From assembly GCF_000015105.1 (NCBI RefSeq), contig NC_008610.1:62001-126000 (forward strand): DNA of 64,000 nucleotides, in the 5' to 3' direction. Under the pieces are notes generated by a model that searched no databases, had not been told where the DNA came from, and worked only from the letters and a program-made list of their open reading frames with translations. Numbering within the stretch: the stretch's first letter is position 1; every line of letters starts with the position of its first letter. This stretch comes from Candidatus Ruthia magnifica str. Cm (Calyptogena magnifica). Its GTDB lineage: Bacteria > Pseudomonadota > Gammaproteobacteria > PS1 > Pseudothioglobaceae. Position numbers and translations under genes: made by a program. Below are positions 39,492 through 50,580 of the stretch, piece after piece.

Positions 39492-40700
39492 ATGACAAAA
39501 TTGGTCCCACCACATGGAAGTGACACATTAAAGTCTCTAGCACTAGAGGGTAATGCTTTAACAGTTGAGTTAGAAAGAGCAAAATTACTACCAAAAATTA
39601 ACTGCTCTTCAAGGGAAGAGGGTGATATCATTATGATGGGGGTTGGCGGTTTTACACCGTTAGAAGGCTTTATGGGTAAGGCAGATTGGCAGAGTGTTTG
39701 TGATAATATGACCATAGAAAGTGGTTTATTTTGGCCAATTCCTATTACATTATCTACTGATAATGAAGGAGTTAACCAGGGGGATGAAGTTGCCTTGGTC
39801 AATGGTGAAACGGATGAAATTATCGCAACCATGGTCATCAGTGAAAAGTATTCAATTGATAAGACCCATGAGTGCAATACCGTTTATAAAACAACTGAAA
39901 TAGAGCATCCAGGGGTTGTCATGGTAATGGCTCAAGGCAAATATAATCTTGCTGGATCTATTAAAGTATTGTCAGATGGTGGTTTTCCTGAAAAGTATAG
40001 TAGTTTATACATGACGCCTATGGAGACTCGTGCTTATTTTGATGACAAAGGCTGGAAAACAGTTGCAGCATTTCAAACACGTAATCCAATGCATCGTTCA
40101 CATGAATACTTGGTTAAGATTGCAGTGGAGGTTTGTGATGGCGTTATGATTCACTCAGTATTAGGTAATCTTAAAGCCGGTGATATTCCTGCTAATGTGC
40201 GTTCAGAAGCAATTTCAGTATTAATCGAAAACTATTTTGTAGATAATACTATTCTACAATCTGGCTACCCATTAGACATGCGTTATGCAGGTCCTCGTGA
40301 GGCATTATTACATGCATTATTCAGACAAAACTATGGTTGTTCACACCTGATTGTTGGTCGTGACCATGCTGGTATTGATGATTATTACGGCCCATTTGAT
40401 GCGCATAACATCTTTGATGAAATTGCTGATGATGCGCTGATGACAAAAGCGCTAAAGATTGATTGGACATTTTGGTGTCATAAATGTGGTGGCATGTCTT
40501 CAATGAAAACCTGTCCTCATAGTGCAGAAGATCGTGCACTGCTTTCAGGCACTAAAGTTCGTAAGATGCTTTCTGATAGTGAAGATTTGCCAGAGACTTT
40601 TTCTCGACCTGAAGTGGCTAAAGTTTTACAAGCTTATTATGCGGGTATTAAGGATGAAGATAAAGTAGAAATTAAGCTGAACGGACACTCAGCAAAATAA
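39492..40700 (+). CDS. sat: Sulfate adenylyltransferase (ATP sulfurylase), dissimilatory type
   Basis: In sulfur oxidation it makes ATP and sulfate from APS and PPi. The active-site motif [11 protein letters not shown] starts at Gln195, [19 protein letters not shown] and the C-terminal [10 protein letters not shown] block are present, and a [15 protein letters not shown] cysteine cluster suggests bound zinc. The 402 residues match the homo-oligomeric Sat of sulfur oxidisers and sulfate reducers, not the CysDN type. aprMBA follows, so the two steps of reverse sulfate reduction lie side by side. The gene has its own -10 region. Confidence 0.97.
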   Translation: MTKLVPPHGSDTLKSLALEGNALTVELERAKLLPKINCSSREEGDIIMMGVGGFTPLEGFMGKADWQSVCDNMTIESGLFWPIPITLSTDNEGVNQGDEVALVNGETDEIIATMVISEKYSIDKTHECNTVYKTTEIEHPGVVMVMAQGKYNLAGSIKVLSDGGFPEKYSSLYMTPMETRAYFDDKGWKTVAAFQTRNPMHRSHEYLVKIAVEVCDGVMIHSVLGNLKAGDIPANVRSEAISVLIENYFVDNTILQSGYPLDMRYAGPREALLHALFRQNYGCSHLIVGRDHAGIDDYYGPFDAHNIFDEIADDALMTKALKIDWTFWCHKCGGMSSMKTCPHSAEDRALLSGTKVRKMLSDSEDLPETFSRPEVAKVLQAYYAGIKDEDKVEIKLNGHSAK

Positions 40701-40749
40701 TAAATTATTCCTATAATCAAGATATCTTGAGAAATTAAGGATTTTTTGA

Positions 40750-40778
40750 TTGTCACAAAAGTTTTATGTAAGTATAAT
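40750..40778 (+). promoter_or_regulatory. Promoter of the aprMBA operon
   Basis: TTGTCA (40750-40755) and a perfect TATAAT (40773-40778) are spaced by exactly 17 bases, giving a leader of about 110 bases before aprM. The aprM start has a strong Shine-Dalgarno sequence (AAGGAG). Confidence 0.65.
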
Positions 40779-40896
40779 GAGTCGGATTTTGACGAAACTT
40801 CATCGAGCGTTAAGGCAAAAAATATTTGTAAGGTTGCTAATTGAAGAAAATTGGCAAATTTAGAATGAGAGTGATTTAACTTAAGGAGAGAAACCA

Positions 40897-41766
40897 ATGA
40901 TCGACATCAATTCAACACCAATTACTAGTTTATTAGTAGAAGGTATTTCATACGTAGACATGCAAATATATGTCATCATCATGATTGCCCTAGTGGTTGT
41001 TATGACGGCATTAGATTTGCTACATAAGAAAAGTGCAACTTACTTTTTCAATACAGCGGCAAAGGCTGACAAAGATTTAGCTGCAGGTGATGCGCCATGT
41101 TCATTGGGCAAAGAAGAAGACAGACTTAAGGTATTAAGCGCTGGCGATAAAGTAAATATATTAGCAAGTACAGTTGTAGTGGACGTTGTAACAGCTGGTG
41201 AATTTAGCAATGGGCTTCGTAGATTTGTACATATTTTAACTATGTGGGGTTTCATTTTCTTTAATGCCTCAACTGCAATCATTATTTTTGGTACACAAGA
41301 AACTCAGGTATTAGCGCAAGTATGGAATGTTGGCGCAATCATGTTATTTATTGGTACATTTTGGTATTGGTTTGGCTTCAAAGTAGATAGCCAAGCAGAA
41401 GGTTATTCGTGGACAAAAATTATTCTTAAAAGAGATATGTTTAGTTTATCATTAATGGCAACTTCAGTAACTGCACTAGGTTGGAATATCTACGGTGGTG
41501 GTATTGGTGTGTGGTTTATCTTAGTTCTTTTTTCTACTACGTTTCTATTTGGTGGCGTATATTGGTCTAAATTTTCTCATATGTTCTTCAAACCTGCTGC
41601 TGCATACAATAGGCGTATTATCAAAGCTAATGGTACAAACGAGAACTTGCCTCACGAGACAAGAGACGACGTATGGCAACAAAATAGACATTCTATGGGG
41701 CTTCTAAAAGATGCACCGATGAATATGGGTCTTGGTATTAAGCGTGAAGCGCCTAAGCACTACTAA
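40897..41766 (+). CDS. aprM: AprM membrane protein, putative anchor for APS reductase
   Basis: A 289-residue membrane protein with about five helices (VIIMIALVVVMTALDLL; FVHILTMWGFIFFNAST; VGAIMLFIGTFWYWFGF; LSLMATSVTALGWNIY; WFILVLFSTTFLFGG). It lies directly before aprB and aprA with the same order as aprMBA of Allochromatium-type sulfur oxidisers. AprM is thought to pass electrons from APS reductase to quinone, in place of the QmoABC complex. No haem-binding pattern is obvious. A strong Shine-Dalgarno sequence precedes ATG 40897. Confidence 0.88.
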   Translation: MIDINSTPITSLLVEGISYVDMQIYVIIMIALVVVMTALDLLHKKSATYFFNTAAKADKDLAAGDAPCSLGKEEDRLKVLSAGDKVNILASTVVVDVVTAGEFSNGLRRFVHILTMWGFIFFNASTAIIIFGTQETQVLAQVWNVGAIMLFIGTFWYWFGFKVDSQAEGYSWTKIILKRDMFSLSLMATSVTALGWNIYGGGIGVWFILVLFSTTFLFGGVYWSKFSHMFFKPAAAYNRRIIKANGTNENLPHETRDDVWQQNRHSMGLLKDAPMNMGLGIKREAPKHY

Positions 41767-41797
41767 ATTAATTAAATAAGAAGAGAGGAAAATAAAT

Positions 41798-42277
41798 ATG
41801 CCAACTTTTGTATATATGACTCGTTGTGATGGTTGTGGACATTGTGTAGATATCTGCCCATCTAACATTATGCACATTGATGATAAATATCGTCGTGCTT
41901 ATAATATTGAACCAAACATGTGTTGGGAGTGTTATTCGTGTGTTAAGGCATGTCCACATCAGGCAATTGATGTTCGTGGTTATGCAGATTTTGCACCACT
42001 AGGACACAGCGTTCGCGTTATTCGTGATGAAGAGAAGGGCACCATTGCATGGAGAGTTAAGTTTCGTGACGGTCGTGTCAAGAACTTTTTATCGCCAATT
42101 ACGACTCAACCATGGGGAACCAAGATTCCTGATTTTAGAAATGAGCCTGAGCCTAGTGACGACATGCGTAACTCGCAGTTATTGGCATTTGAGCCTAAAT
42201 ATATTCGTATGGATGATGGTGATATTCATACGTTAGAATCTAACGGTTTGAAATTTAAAGAAGGAGTGTACTACTAA
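41798..42277 (+). CDS. aprB: Adenylylsulfate reductase beta subunit
   Basis: Iron-sulfur subunit of APS reductase. The first 4Fe-4S ligands are Cys10, 13, 16 and 20 (RCDGCGHCVDICPSNIMHI); the second set is Cys42, 45, 48 and 52 (CWECYSCVKACPHQAIDV). The C-terminal tail that wraps AprA is present. Length 159 is normal. The aprA ATG overlaps its stop by one base, so the subunits are translationally coupled. Confidence 0.97.
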   Translation: MPTFVYMTRCDGCGHCVDICPSNIMHIDDKYRRAYNIEPNMCWECYSCVKACPHQAIDVRGYADFAPLGHSVRVIRDEEKGTIAWRVKFRDGRVKNFLSPITTQPWGTKIPDFRNEPEPSDDMRNSQLLAFEPKYIRMDDGDIHTLESNGLKFKEGVYY

Positions 42278-44160
42278 TGGGTATTAAAACAATTGTAGAA
42301 GACAATATTGATATTTTAGTTGTTGGTGCTGGTTTAGGTGGTACAGGTGCCGCTTATGAGGCTAGATATTGGGGTCGTAATAAAAAAATTATCATTGCAG
42401 AAAAAGCAAATATTAACCGTTCAGGTGCTGTTGCTCAAGGTTTATACGCGATTAACTGTTATATGGGCACTCGTTTCGGTGAGAATAATCCTGAAGACCA
42501 CGTGCGTTATGCGCGTATGGATTTAATGGGTATAGTTCGTGAAGACTTGCTGTTTGACATGGCTCGCCATGTTGACTCTGCAGTGCATAAGTTTGAAGAA
42601 TGGGGCCTTCCATTGATGAAGGATCCTAAAAGAGAAGACATTGGTGCTTACATGCGTGAAGGTCGTTGGCAGATTATGATTCACGGTGAATCATATAAGC
42701 CTATTGTTGCTGAAGCTGCAACTAAGCAAGTTGATAAAGTTTACAACCGTATTATGGTTACCCATTTGCTAATGGATGACGCACAAGAAAATCGTATTGC
42801 TGGCGCTGTTGGTTTTAACGTTCGTACTGGTAATTATCATGTATTTAAGTCTAAGACTACTATTGTTGGTGCTGGTGGTGCGTCTAATATCTTTAAGCCT
42901 CGTTCAGTGGGCGAAGGTATGGGTCGTGTATGGTATGCGCCATGGTCTTCTGGGTCTGCATATGGCTTACTAATTGAAGCTGGTGCGAAGATGACACAAA
43001 TGGAGAACCGTATCGTTCTTGCTAGGTTTAAAGATGGTTATGGCCCTGTTGGCGCATATTTCTTACATCTTAAAACCTATACTCAAAATGGCTATGGTGA
43101 CGAGTATGAATCTAAATGGTTCCCAGCACTATCGAAAATGGTAGGTAAAGAATATCTAGATACAGAGGGTCAGCATTTGTCTCATAAGCCAATTCCAACT
43201 TGTTTGCGTAATCATGCATTTATCAGTGAGGTAAATGCTGGTCGTGGTCCAATTCACATGGTAACAATGGAGGCATTTCAAGACCCTCATTTAGAAGAAG
43301 TTGGTTGGGAAAACTTCTTAGGTATGACGGTTGGTCAAGCAGTACTCTGGGCGGCAACAGACGTTGATCCTAAATACGAAAATCCTGAATTAACAACGTC
43401 TGAGCCATATGTAATGGGCTCACATGCCACTGGTTGCGGTGCATGGTGTTCAGGTCCTGAGGACGTCTCTCCTGATGAATATTTTTGGGGTTATAATCGT
43501 ATGACAACAGTAGACGGTTTGTTTGGTGCAGGTGATACTGTTGGTGGTACGCCACATGCATTCTCATCAGGCTCATTTACCGAGGGTCGTTTGGCCGCTA
43601 AAGCGGCTTGTAAGTACATTGATGACGGTAAAGCAGAAGGGATTAGAGTATCTGACAAGCAAATTGCTGAGCGTAAAGAACAAATCTTTAAACCTTTAGA
43701 AAATTATACAATTGGTCGTAATGAAATTGTTGCTGGCACAGTATCGCCAAGTTACATTTTGCCAATGAGTGGATTACAACGTTTGCAAAAGCTTATGGAT
43801 GAATATTGTGGTGGTGTTACTGTTTCTTATGTAACTAACGACAAATTGCTTAATATAGGCTTGAAGAAATTAGCTATTTTAGAAGAAGATTTAGAGCACA
43901 TTGGTGCAGAAGATTTTCATCAGTTGATGCGTGGGTGGGAGTTAAGACACCGCCATCGCACTTCTGAATGTGTGACTCAGCATACCTTGTTCCGTAAAGA
44001 AACTCGCTGGCCTGGTTACTATTATCGTGGTGACGCTATGAAATTAGATGATAAAAACTGGCATGTATTGACAGTGTCTCATCGTGATCGTGTTACTGGT
44101 AAATATACATTAGAGAAGGCGCCTTGTTACCATTTAGTTGGTGAAAAAGATGAAAAATAG
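42277..44160 (+). CDS. aprA: Adenylylsulfate reductase alpha subunit
   Basis: FAD-containing catalytic subunit; in the oxidative direction it converts sulfite and AMP to APS. The N-terminal FAD motif ILVVGAGLGGTGAAYEARYW, NRSGAVAQGLYAINCYMG, VGAGGASNIFKPRSVGEGMG and GLFGAGDTVGGTPHAFSSGS are all kept, with the C-terminal GWELRHRHRTSECVTQHTLF region. Length 627 fits AprA of sulfur oxidisers. It forms the operon aprMBA, followed by three small genes. Confidence 0.98.
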   Translation: MGIKTIVEDNIDILVVGAGLGGTGAAYEARYWGRNKKIIIAEKANINRSGAVAQGLYAINCYMGTRFGENNPEDHVRYARMDLMGIVREDLLFDMARHVDSAVHKFEEWGLPLMKDPKREDIGAYMREGRWQIMIHGESYKPIVAEAATKQVDKVYNRIMVTHLLMDDAQENRIAGAVGFNVRTGNYHVFKSKTTIVGAGGASNIFKPRSVGEGMGRVWYAPWSSGSAYGLLIEAGAKMTQMENRIVLARFKDGYGPVGAYFLHLKTYTQNGYGDEYESKWFPALSKMVGKEYLDTEGQHLSHKPIPTCLRNHAFISEVNAGRGPIHMVTMEAFQDPHLEEVGWENFLGMTVGQAVLWAATDVDPKYENPELTTSEPYVMGSHATGCGAWCSGPEDVSPDEYFWGYNRMTTVDGLFGAGDTVGGTPHAFSSGSFTEGRLAAKAACKYIDDGKAEGIRVSDKQIAERKEQIFKPLENYTIGRNEIVAGTVSPSYILPMSGLQRLQKLMDEYCGGVTVSYVTNDKLLNIGLKKLAILEEDLEHIGAEDFHQLMRGWELRHRHRTSECVTQHTLFRKETRWPGYYYRGDAMKLDDKNWHVLTVSHRDRVTGKYTLEKAPCYHLVGEKDEK

Positions 44161-44230
44161 AGATTTAGTTTAAATTTTTATCTATTGTATATTTTAAGAA
44201 AAAACGTTTTATTGGAGTATTGGTGGATAA

Positions 44231-44581
44231 ATGAATATTATTGATAAAACAGATGAGGAGATTTTAGCAATTGCGAGCCCAATGTGGGATGACTTAGTTA
44301 AATATTCTAATAATAGTAATTACGGCGCTTTTAGTCGTCATTTTTCAGAGGATTTTTTGCGTGGTGCCAATGAAATTGAAATGGGAAAACAATTTGCTCG
44401 TAGTGAACTAACTAAGGGTCTTGAGAAAAATGCAGGATATTTGGGTATGATCCGTCGTGGTCAGTATGTGACTGTATTGTATAAGCAAACTCACTCTAAA
44501 AAAGAAGGTGAATACTTAGGAAGGCTTGTACTTGGTTATGAAGATGATGTGGTTAAGATTTTTGGCACAACAATTTTTTAA
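44231..44581 (+). CDS. Conserved small protein linked to aprMBA, unknown function
   Basis: A 116-residue soluble protein with no signal peptide. The pattern of an N-terminal helix (DEEILAIASPMWDDLVKYSN), a middle helical part and C-terminal strands (MIRRGQYVTVLYKQTHSK, YLGRLVLGYEDDVVKIFG) recalls the small NTF2/SnoaL-like cone fold, but I cannot name a family. It lies 70 bases after aprA and 5 bases before the SlyD-like gene, so the three small genes look like an extension of the apr operon. Codon use is like that of the neighbours. Confidence 0.65.
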   Translation: MNIIDKTDEEILAIASPMWDDLVKYSNNSNYGAFSRHFSEDFLRGANEIEMGKQFARSELTKGLEKNAGYLGMIRRGQYVTVLYKQTHSKKEGEYLGRLVLGYEDDVVKIFGTTIF

Positions 44582-44586
44582 AAGTT

Positions 44587-45093
44587 GTGAATAATGTTAT
44601 TCAAGAAGCTAAATATGTTGAGCTTATCTATAAAGTTATTGATAAAAAAACAGGCAATGTCTTTTCAGAAATTGAGTATCCAGTCGGCTATGTGCACGGT
44701 GTTAATGATACACTAGGTAAACAAGTTATTTCTGAGCTAGAAGGCAGAAAGCAAGGCGATATCCTTGAAGTTAACATTGATGTAGAAAAAATCTATGGAT
44801 CTCGTGACGAAACTTTAGTTTTTATTGATAAAATTGAAAACGTTCCACTAGAATATCAAAAAATCGGTGCCAAAGTTGTTATGGAAAATTCCAAGGGAGA
44901 CTCTAAGGAATTTTTAGTAACTAAGGTAGATGATAAAACAGTCACCATTGATGGTAATAATCTGCTTTGTGGCCGTGAAGTTAAGTTTTTGCTTGAAATT
45001 CTTTTAGTGCGTGATGCAACGGATGAAGAAATAGAAGCGGGCGGCATGATAGAGAAGCAATCAGATATAGAACAATTATTAACAGTGCATTAA
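44587..45093 (+). CDS. SlyD-like FKBP-type peptidyl-prolyl isomerase
   Basis: A 168-residue protein that follows SlyD in layout: VELIYKVIDKKTGNVFSEIE, YPVGYVHGVNDTLGKQVISE with LEGRKQGD, the insert-in-flap region, and the closing VTIDGNNLLCGREVKFLLEI with RDATDEEIEAGG. SlyD relatives are folding helpers and metal-binding chaperones; the histidine-rich tail of E. coli SlyD is missing, so a nickel role is unlikely. The start must be GTG 44587. It sits between two unknown genes after aprA, which suggests a role in folding or assembly of the Apr proteins (inference). Confidence 0.8.
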   Translation: MNNVIQEAKYVELIYKVIDKKTGNVFSEIEYPVGYVHGVNDTLGKQVISELEGRKQGDILEVNIDVEKIYGSRDETLVFIDKIENVPLEYQKIGAKVVMENSKGDSKEFLVTKVDDKTVTIDGNNLLCGREVKFLLEILLVRDATDEEIEAGGMIEKQSDIEQLLTVH

Positions 45094-45095
45094 TT

Positions 45096-45455
45096 ATGAG
45101 TATTGACTTTACAGAATTAGAAATAAAGACCATTCAAAGTGCGGTTGATCGTCGTTGGAGAAAAGAGAAAATTGAGGCTAATTTAGCTAATATTGAAATT
45201 ACCAAAGAAGGTGAAGACGAATCAACGTTTACCCCAGCGGTTGTTTGGGAAGATGAAAACTCAACTTTTATTATTTTAAAAATTGGTGTATTTTCCTACA
45301 AAAGTTTCTTTTATTATTTGACTGATCAGCGTTTTGACACTGGCGTTCCTGAATATAACGATTTGTACGAATGTGCGAATAAATTATTAAAAGTACAAGC
45401 GGATTTTATGCTAAGTAAAAATATCAAAGATTTAGGTTTACATATTCAAAAATAA
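45096..45455 (+). CDS. Conserved small protein at the end of the apr operon, unknown function
   Basis: A 119-residue soluble protein starting 2 bases after the SlyD-like gene. It is acidic in the middle (KEGEDESTFTPAVVWEDENS) with a hydrophobic strand-rich centre (TFIILKIGVFSYKSFFYYL) and a helical C-terminus (YECANKLLKVQADFMLSKNI). No motif I recognise. Close spacing indicates co-translation with the SlyD-like protein. The next gene, hppA, converges on it across about 100 bases in which I see no strong terminator. Confidence 0.65.
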   Translation: MSIDFTELEIKTIQSAVDRRWRKEKIEANLANIEITKEGEDESTFTPAVVWEDENSTFIILKIGVFSYKSFFYYLTDQRFDTGVPEYNDLYECANKLLKVQADFMLSKNIKDLGLHIQK

Positions 45456-45557
45456 TGCTTATAAAAAAGTATAATGGATTTCCCTTTTGGTTATTTATAT
45501 TGCTTCAGACGTAGAAAAAGAATCAATCATTCTCAATTTTAATGGATCAATTGATTG

Positions 45558-47558
45558 TTACAGAAAAGGAATAATCATAATTGCAACAATGTTAATAATC
45601 TTAATTAATGGATTAATAGCAGGACCTGCTGTATCTTTGTATGGGTCGCCCACTGTATCACCAGTAACAGCAGCTTTATGAGTATCTGAGCCTTTACCAC
45701 CAAAGTGACCGTCTTCGATATATTTTTTAGCGTTGTCCCATGCGCCACCACCCGTGGTCATTGAGATTGCAACAAAAATACCCGTTACGATAGAACCGAT
45801 TAGTAACCCGCCTAGTGCTTCAGCGCCTAATAGCAAGCCAACGATAACTGGAAATGCAATTGGTAGAATAGAAGGTAATATCATTTCTTTAATGGCAGAT
45901 TTGGTCAGCATATCAACCGCTTTAGAATAATCAGGTTTTTGTGTGTAATTCATAATATCTGGAATTTCTCTAAATTGACGACGAACTTCATTGACAATAT
46001 CGCCTGCAGCACGACCAACAGCCTCCATTGCCATTGCACCAAATAAATAAGGCACTAAACCACCTAAGAATAAACCAATGATTACTTTATGGTTAGATAA
46101 GTCAAATGCAATATCTTTGAATTGCTCAATAGTACGTAATTCATTAGTAAAGTCAGCAAACAATACCAATGTCGCTAAGCCGGCAGAAGCAATTGCATAA
46201 CCTTTGGTTACCGCCTTAGTGGTGTTGCCAACGGCATCTAGAGGATCAGTAATTTTACGAATTTTTTCTGGAAGTTCGGCCATTTCCGCGATACCACCTG
46301 CATTGTCCGTAATTGGGCCGTAAGCATCAAGTGCGACAATAACACCTGTCATTGATAGCATAGCCGTTGCTGCAATTGCAATGGCGTATAAGCCACCCAG
46401 TTCATACGCACCCCAAATACTTGAGCATACTGCAAGTACAGGAAGGGAGGTAGATTTCATACTCAAGCCAATACCGGCAATAACGTTAGTACCATCACCT
46501 GTGAGTGATGCTTCGGCAACATGTTGCACAGGGCTATATTCAGTTGATGTGTAATATTCTGTTATCACAACCATAACAGCTGTTAGCACTAAACCAATGA
46601 GTGATGCGTAGAATAAATTTATTTCCATATTCATGTGATTGGTGATAAAATAAAAAGCAATCGCAGCCATGCCTGCTGAGGCGATTAAGCCTTTATATAG
46701 AGCGCCCATGATAGAACCATTATCGGAGACTTTAACAAAAAAAGTACCTACAATAGAGGTAATAATTGAAGCTGCACCTAAAGCCAGTGGATACAAAATA
46801 GCATTATCGCCCAAGCCTAGAACGCCTGCAAGCATCATAGTTGCAACAATAGTCACCGCGTAAGTTTCAAATAAGTCAGCAGCCATGCCTGCACAATCAC
46901 CAACGTTGTCACCAACGTTGTCAGCTATAACTGCAGGATTGCGCGGATCGTCTTCTGGAATTCCAGCTTCAACTTTACCAACAATGTCAGCACCAACATC
47001 AGCACCTTTAGTGAATATGCCACCACCTAAACGTGCGAAAATTGAAATGAGTGAGCCGCCAAATGCAAGACCAATAAGAGCGTGCAATGCGTCTTTTTGT
47101 GCAACACCATATTCAATCATACCGGCGTAGTAACCAGAAACACCCAATAGTGCCAAACCAACAACCAACATACCTGTAACAGCGCCACCTTTAAAAGCAA
47201 CTTGAAAAGCAGTATTCATGCCGTTATTGGCTGCTTGCGCTGTGCGAGAATTAGATTTAACTGATACGTTCATGCCGATGTAGCCTGTTACACCTGACAA
47301 TACTGCACCAACTAAAAATCCAAGACCAATGGTAACGCCTAAAAAGTAAGTAATGATGATAAGCAAAACAACACCTACTATGGCAATGGTTGAATATTGA
47401 CGATTTAGGTAAGCATTTGCACCTTGTGTAATTGCATCTGAAATTTCTTTCATTTTGTCACTACCTGCAGGTTGTTTGTTAATCCAAATAATTGTAAATA
47501 GACCGTATAAAACAGCGATAATTGATGCCGAAATGGCAAGGATAAGAATTGTATCCAT
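45558..47558 (-). CDS. hppA: Membrane-bound proton-translocating pyrophosphatase
   Basis: Couples PPi hydrolysis to proton pumping, or makes PPi from the proton gradient. About 16 membrane helices are visible over 666 residues. The PPi site blocks [20 protein letters not shown] and [20 protein letters not shown], and the C-terminal [20 protein letters not shown] are intact. The key motif [13 protein letters not shown] has Lys448 where potassium-dependent enzymes have Ala, so this should be the K+-independent, H+-pumping class. A Shine-Dalgarno sequence (AAAGGAG) precedes the start. It follows adk and pfp on the same strand. Confidence 0.97.
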   Translation of the reverse strand: MDTILILAISASIIAVLYGLFTIIWINKQPAGSDKMKEISDAITQGANAYLNRQYSTIAIVGVVLLIIITYFLGVTIGLGFLVGAVLSGVTGYIGMNVSVKSNSRTAQAANNGMNTAFQVAFKGGAVTGMLVVGLALLGVSGYYAGMIEYGVAQKDALHALIGLAFGGSLISIFARLGGGIFTKGADVGADIVGKVEAGIPEDDPRNPAVIADNVGDNVGDCAGMAADLFETYAVTIVATMMLAGVLGLGDNAILYPLALGAASIITSIVGTFFVKVSDNGSIMGALYKGLIASAGMAAIAFYFITNHMNMEINLFYASLIGLVLTAVMVVITEYYTSTEYSPVQHVAEASLTGDGTNVIAGIGLSMKSTSLPVLAVCSSIWGAYELGGLYAIAIAATAMLSMTGVIVALDAYGPITDNAGGIAEMAELPEKIRKITDPLDAVGNTTKAVTKGYAIASAGLATLVLFADFTNELRTIEQFKDIAFDLSNHKVIIGLFLGGLVPYLFGAMAMEAVGRAAGDIVNEVRRQFREIPDIMNYTQKPDYSKAVDMLTKSAIKEMILPSILPIAFPVIVGLLLGAEALGGLLIGSIVTGIFVAISMTTGGGAWDNAKKYIEDGHFGGKGSDTHKAAVTGDTVGDPYKDTAGPAINPLIKIINIVAIMIIPFL

Positions 47559-47931
47559 TATTTTATTTTCTCCTTTTGGTTGTGTGCAAATTTTCTTCAG
47601 GATTGATTATAGTTAATAATTGCCTGTATAGTAAGGGGATAATCTAATAATTTAATAGAATCGGTTTATGTCAATTATTGAGTGCTAGTTCTTGTTCCAA
47701 TATTTGGTTTTAATACCATGACCTAAATCTATTTCAATTAAGCGAGATCTAAGTTTAAGTAGTTTTTTAATGAGGGAGTGGTTGGCTTTCATAAGCTTAA
47801 AACGTCTTGGATATGGTTAATTACGACGGTTAAAAGTTGTTACCAATTGAATTTTGTAAAAATGGTAACAATGAGTCTATTTTCATCATTGCGATAAGTA
47901 GGCTGCTTAAATGTGGGTTTACTAGCAACAA

Positions 47932-48853
<922 letters not shown>

Positions 48854-48905
48854 TTATTTAATATTTTTTTGTTAAAAAAGAGACCTTGGCTCCTTGTAGT
48901 AATAC

Positions 48906-50150
48906 CTAAATTTCGAATGTGGGTAATTTTTTATCCGTCATTATTTTTTTCATCACCACATAATCAGGCAAGCCATTTTTGTATGGTGGATAGTCTTCAC
49001 CTTCGATAAGTGGTTGTAAATATTCACGGCAAGCGTCAGTAATACCAAAACCATCGTTAGAAATGTAATTCATGGGCATCATTTTTTCAACGTTAGCGAC
49101 ATCTTTTAACTCACCTGAGCCAATCTCCCAAGTGTAGGGATTATTTGAAGTTCGAATAATGGTAGGCATGACTGAATTTTTACCTTCAAGTGCCATGTTA
49201 ACAGCTGCTACACCTAATGCATAAGCTTGTTCAACATCGGATTTTGAGGCTAAGTGACGAGCAGCACGTTGCAAGTAATCTGCAACTGCCCAGTGGTATT
49301 TATAACCCAAGGTATCTTTGATTAAATTAGCAACAACAGGTGCTGCACCACCAAGTTGTGCATTACCAAAGTCATCATGAGTGCCTTGTTCTGCCAGGAA
49401 ACAGCCATCTGGCCATTTTGCACCTTCGGATACAACGATTGTGCAGTAATTAAATTCTTTGACGTTTTTGTTAACTTTAGCTAAAAATTTCTTTTCATCA
49501 AAATCAACTTCTGGGAATAAAATCACCACAGGAATTGAATTATCAACCAATCCCCCTGCTGCTGCAATCCAACCCGCATGACGACCCATGACTTCAAGGA
49601 CAAAAATTTTAGTTGAAGTTGCTGCCATTGAGGCGACGTCAAAACTGGCTTCCATAATAGAAACAGCAATATATTTAGCAACCGAGCCAAAGCCAGGGCA
49701 ATTATCTGTAATTGGCAAATCATTATCCACTGTTTTAGGCACATGAATCGCCTGAATTGGGTAGCCCATTGATTTAGATAATTGAGATACCTTTAAGCAA
49801 GTATCTGCTGAATCACCACCGCCATTGTAAAAGAAATAACCAACATCATATTCTTTAAAGACTTCGATCAATCTTTCGTATTCAGCTTTGTTTGTCTCTA
49901 AAGATTTCATCTTATAACGACAAGAGCCAAAGCCACCAGAAGGGGTATGTTTTAAGGCTTTAATATCAGCATTAGATTCTTTAGAAGTATCAATTAAATT
50001 TTCAGTTAACGCGCCAATAATACCATTTTGACCTGCATATATCGTGCCGATTTTATCTGGATGTTTACGTACTGTTTCAATCACGCCACAAGCTGATGCA
50101 TTAATTACAGCAGTTACACCACCTGATTGTGCATAAAAAGCATTTTTCAT
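48906..50150 (-). CDS. pfp: Pyrophosphate-dependent 6-phosphofructokinase
   Basis: Reversible phosphotransfer between PPi and fructose 6-phosphate. The phosphoryl-donor loop reads GGGDS with Asp113 where ATP enzymes have Gly, and the catalytic loop reads VPKTVDND with Lys139 where ATP enzymes have Gly; both are the known marks of PPi specificity. MGRHAGWIAAAGGL is the substrate-binding block. The 414 residues fit the family used by methanotrophs and sulfur-oxidising symbionts. Such enzymes can also act on sedoheptulose bisphosphate and yield PPi in the Calvin cycle. It leads the strand pfp-adk-hppA. Confidence 0.93.
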   Translation of the reverse strand: MKNAFYAQSGGVTAVINASACGVIETVRKHPDKIGTIYAGQNGIIGALTENLIDTSKESNADIKALKHTPSGGFGSCRYKMKSLETNKAEYERLIEVFKEYDVGYFFYNGGGDSADTCLKVSQLSKSMGYPIQAIHVPKTVDNDLPITDNCPGFGSVAKYIAVSIMEASFDVASMAATSTKIFVLEVMGRHAGWIAAAGGLVDNSIPVVILFPEVDFDEKKFLAKVNKNVKEFNYCTIVVSEGAKWPDGCFLAEQGTHDDFGNAQLGGAAPVVANLIKDTLGYKYHWAVADYLQRAARHLASKSDVEQAYALGVAAVNMALEGKNSVMPTIIRTSNNPYTWEIGSGELKDVANVEKMMPMNYISNDGFGITDACREYLQPLIEGEDYPPYKNGLPDYVVMKKIMTDKKLPTFEI

Positions 50151-50559
50151 AAAAAATGTTTCCTACAATAAAAAACTAATGATTATACTTTATAAACTAA
50201 CAATTTTCTTAAATATGTTTAAGGTTTGTAAAACTTTGACTTAATTCAAAAAAATTCTTTATTTAGAAACAAGTGGATAAGTAATTGTGTGGTATTATCT
50301 ACATATTCGTGTACCAATTTATTACGCAATGGTTACGTATCTATCCAATTGTCAGTATTAATAGCTCTAATCGATGTAAATTATCAATTGCAGTTTTTTG
50401 GATTTCGCCAGATTACTTGAGGAAAATTAGTAATAATTTATCCATAAACGTACCCTCAGTATGAAAATTTAAACATAAAAGATTCTAAATCTATCCATGC
50501 CTTCAGGCGCTTGTAAGGTATTTTTTTATCACTTAGTATTTAAATTTTCTTGAGAGAAT

Positions 50560-50580
50560 AAGCCTACAACTAGGCTTTTT
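50560..50580 (+). terminator. Orphan rho-independent terminator
   Basis: AAGCCTA (50560-50566) and TAGGCTT (50571-50577) form a perfect 7-bp stem with a 4-base loop and a short T run to 50580. It reads on the plus strand, yet no plus-strand gene lies upstream for kilobases, so it may be the end of a lost gene. The rest of 50151-50930 contains no gene I can support. Confidence 0.5.
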
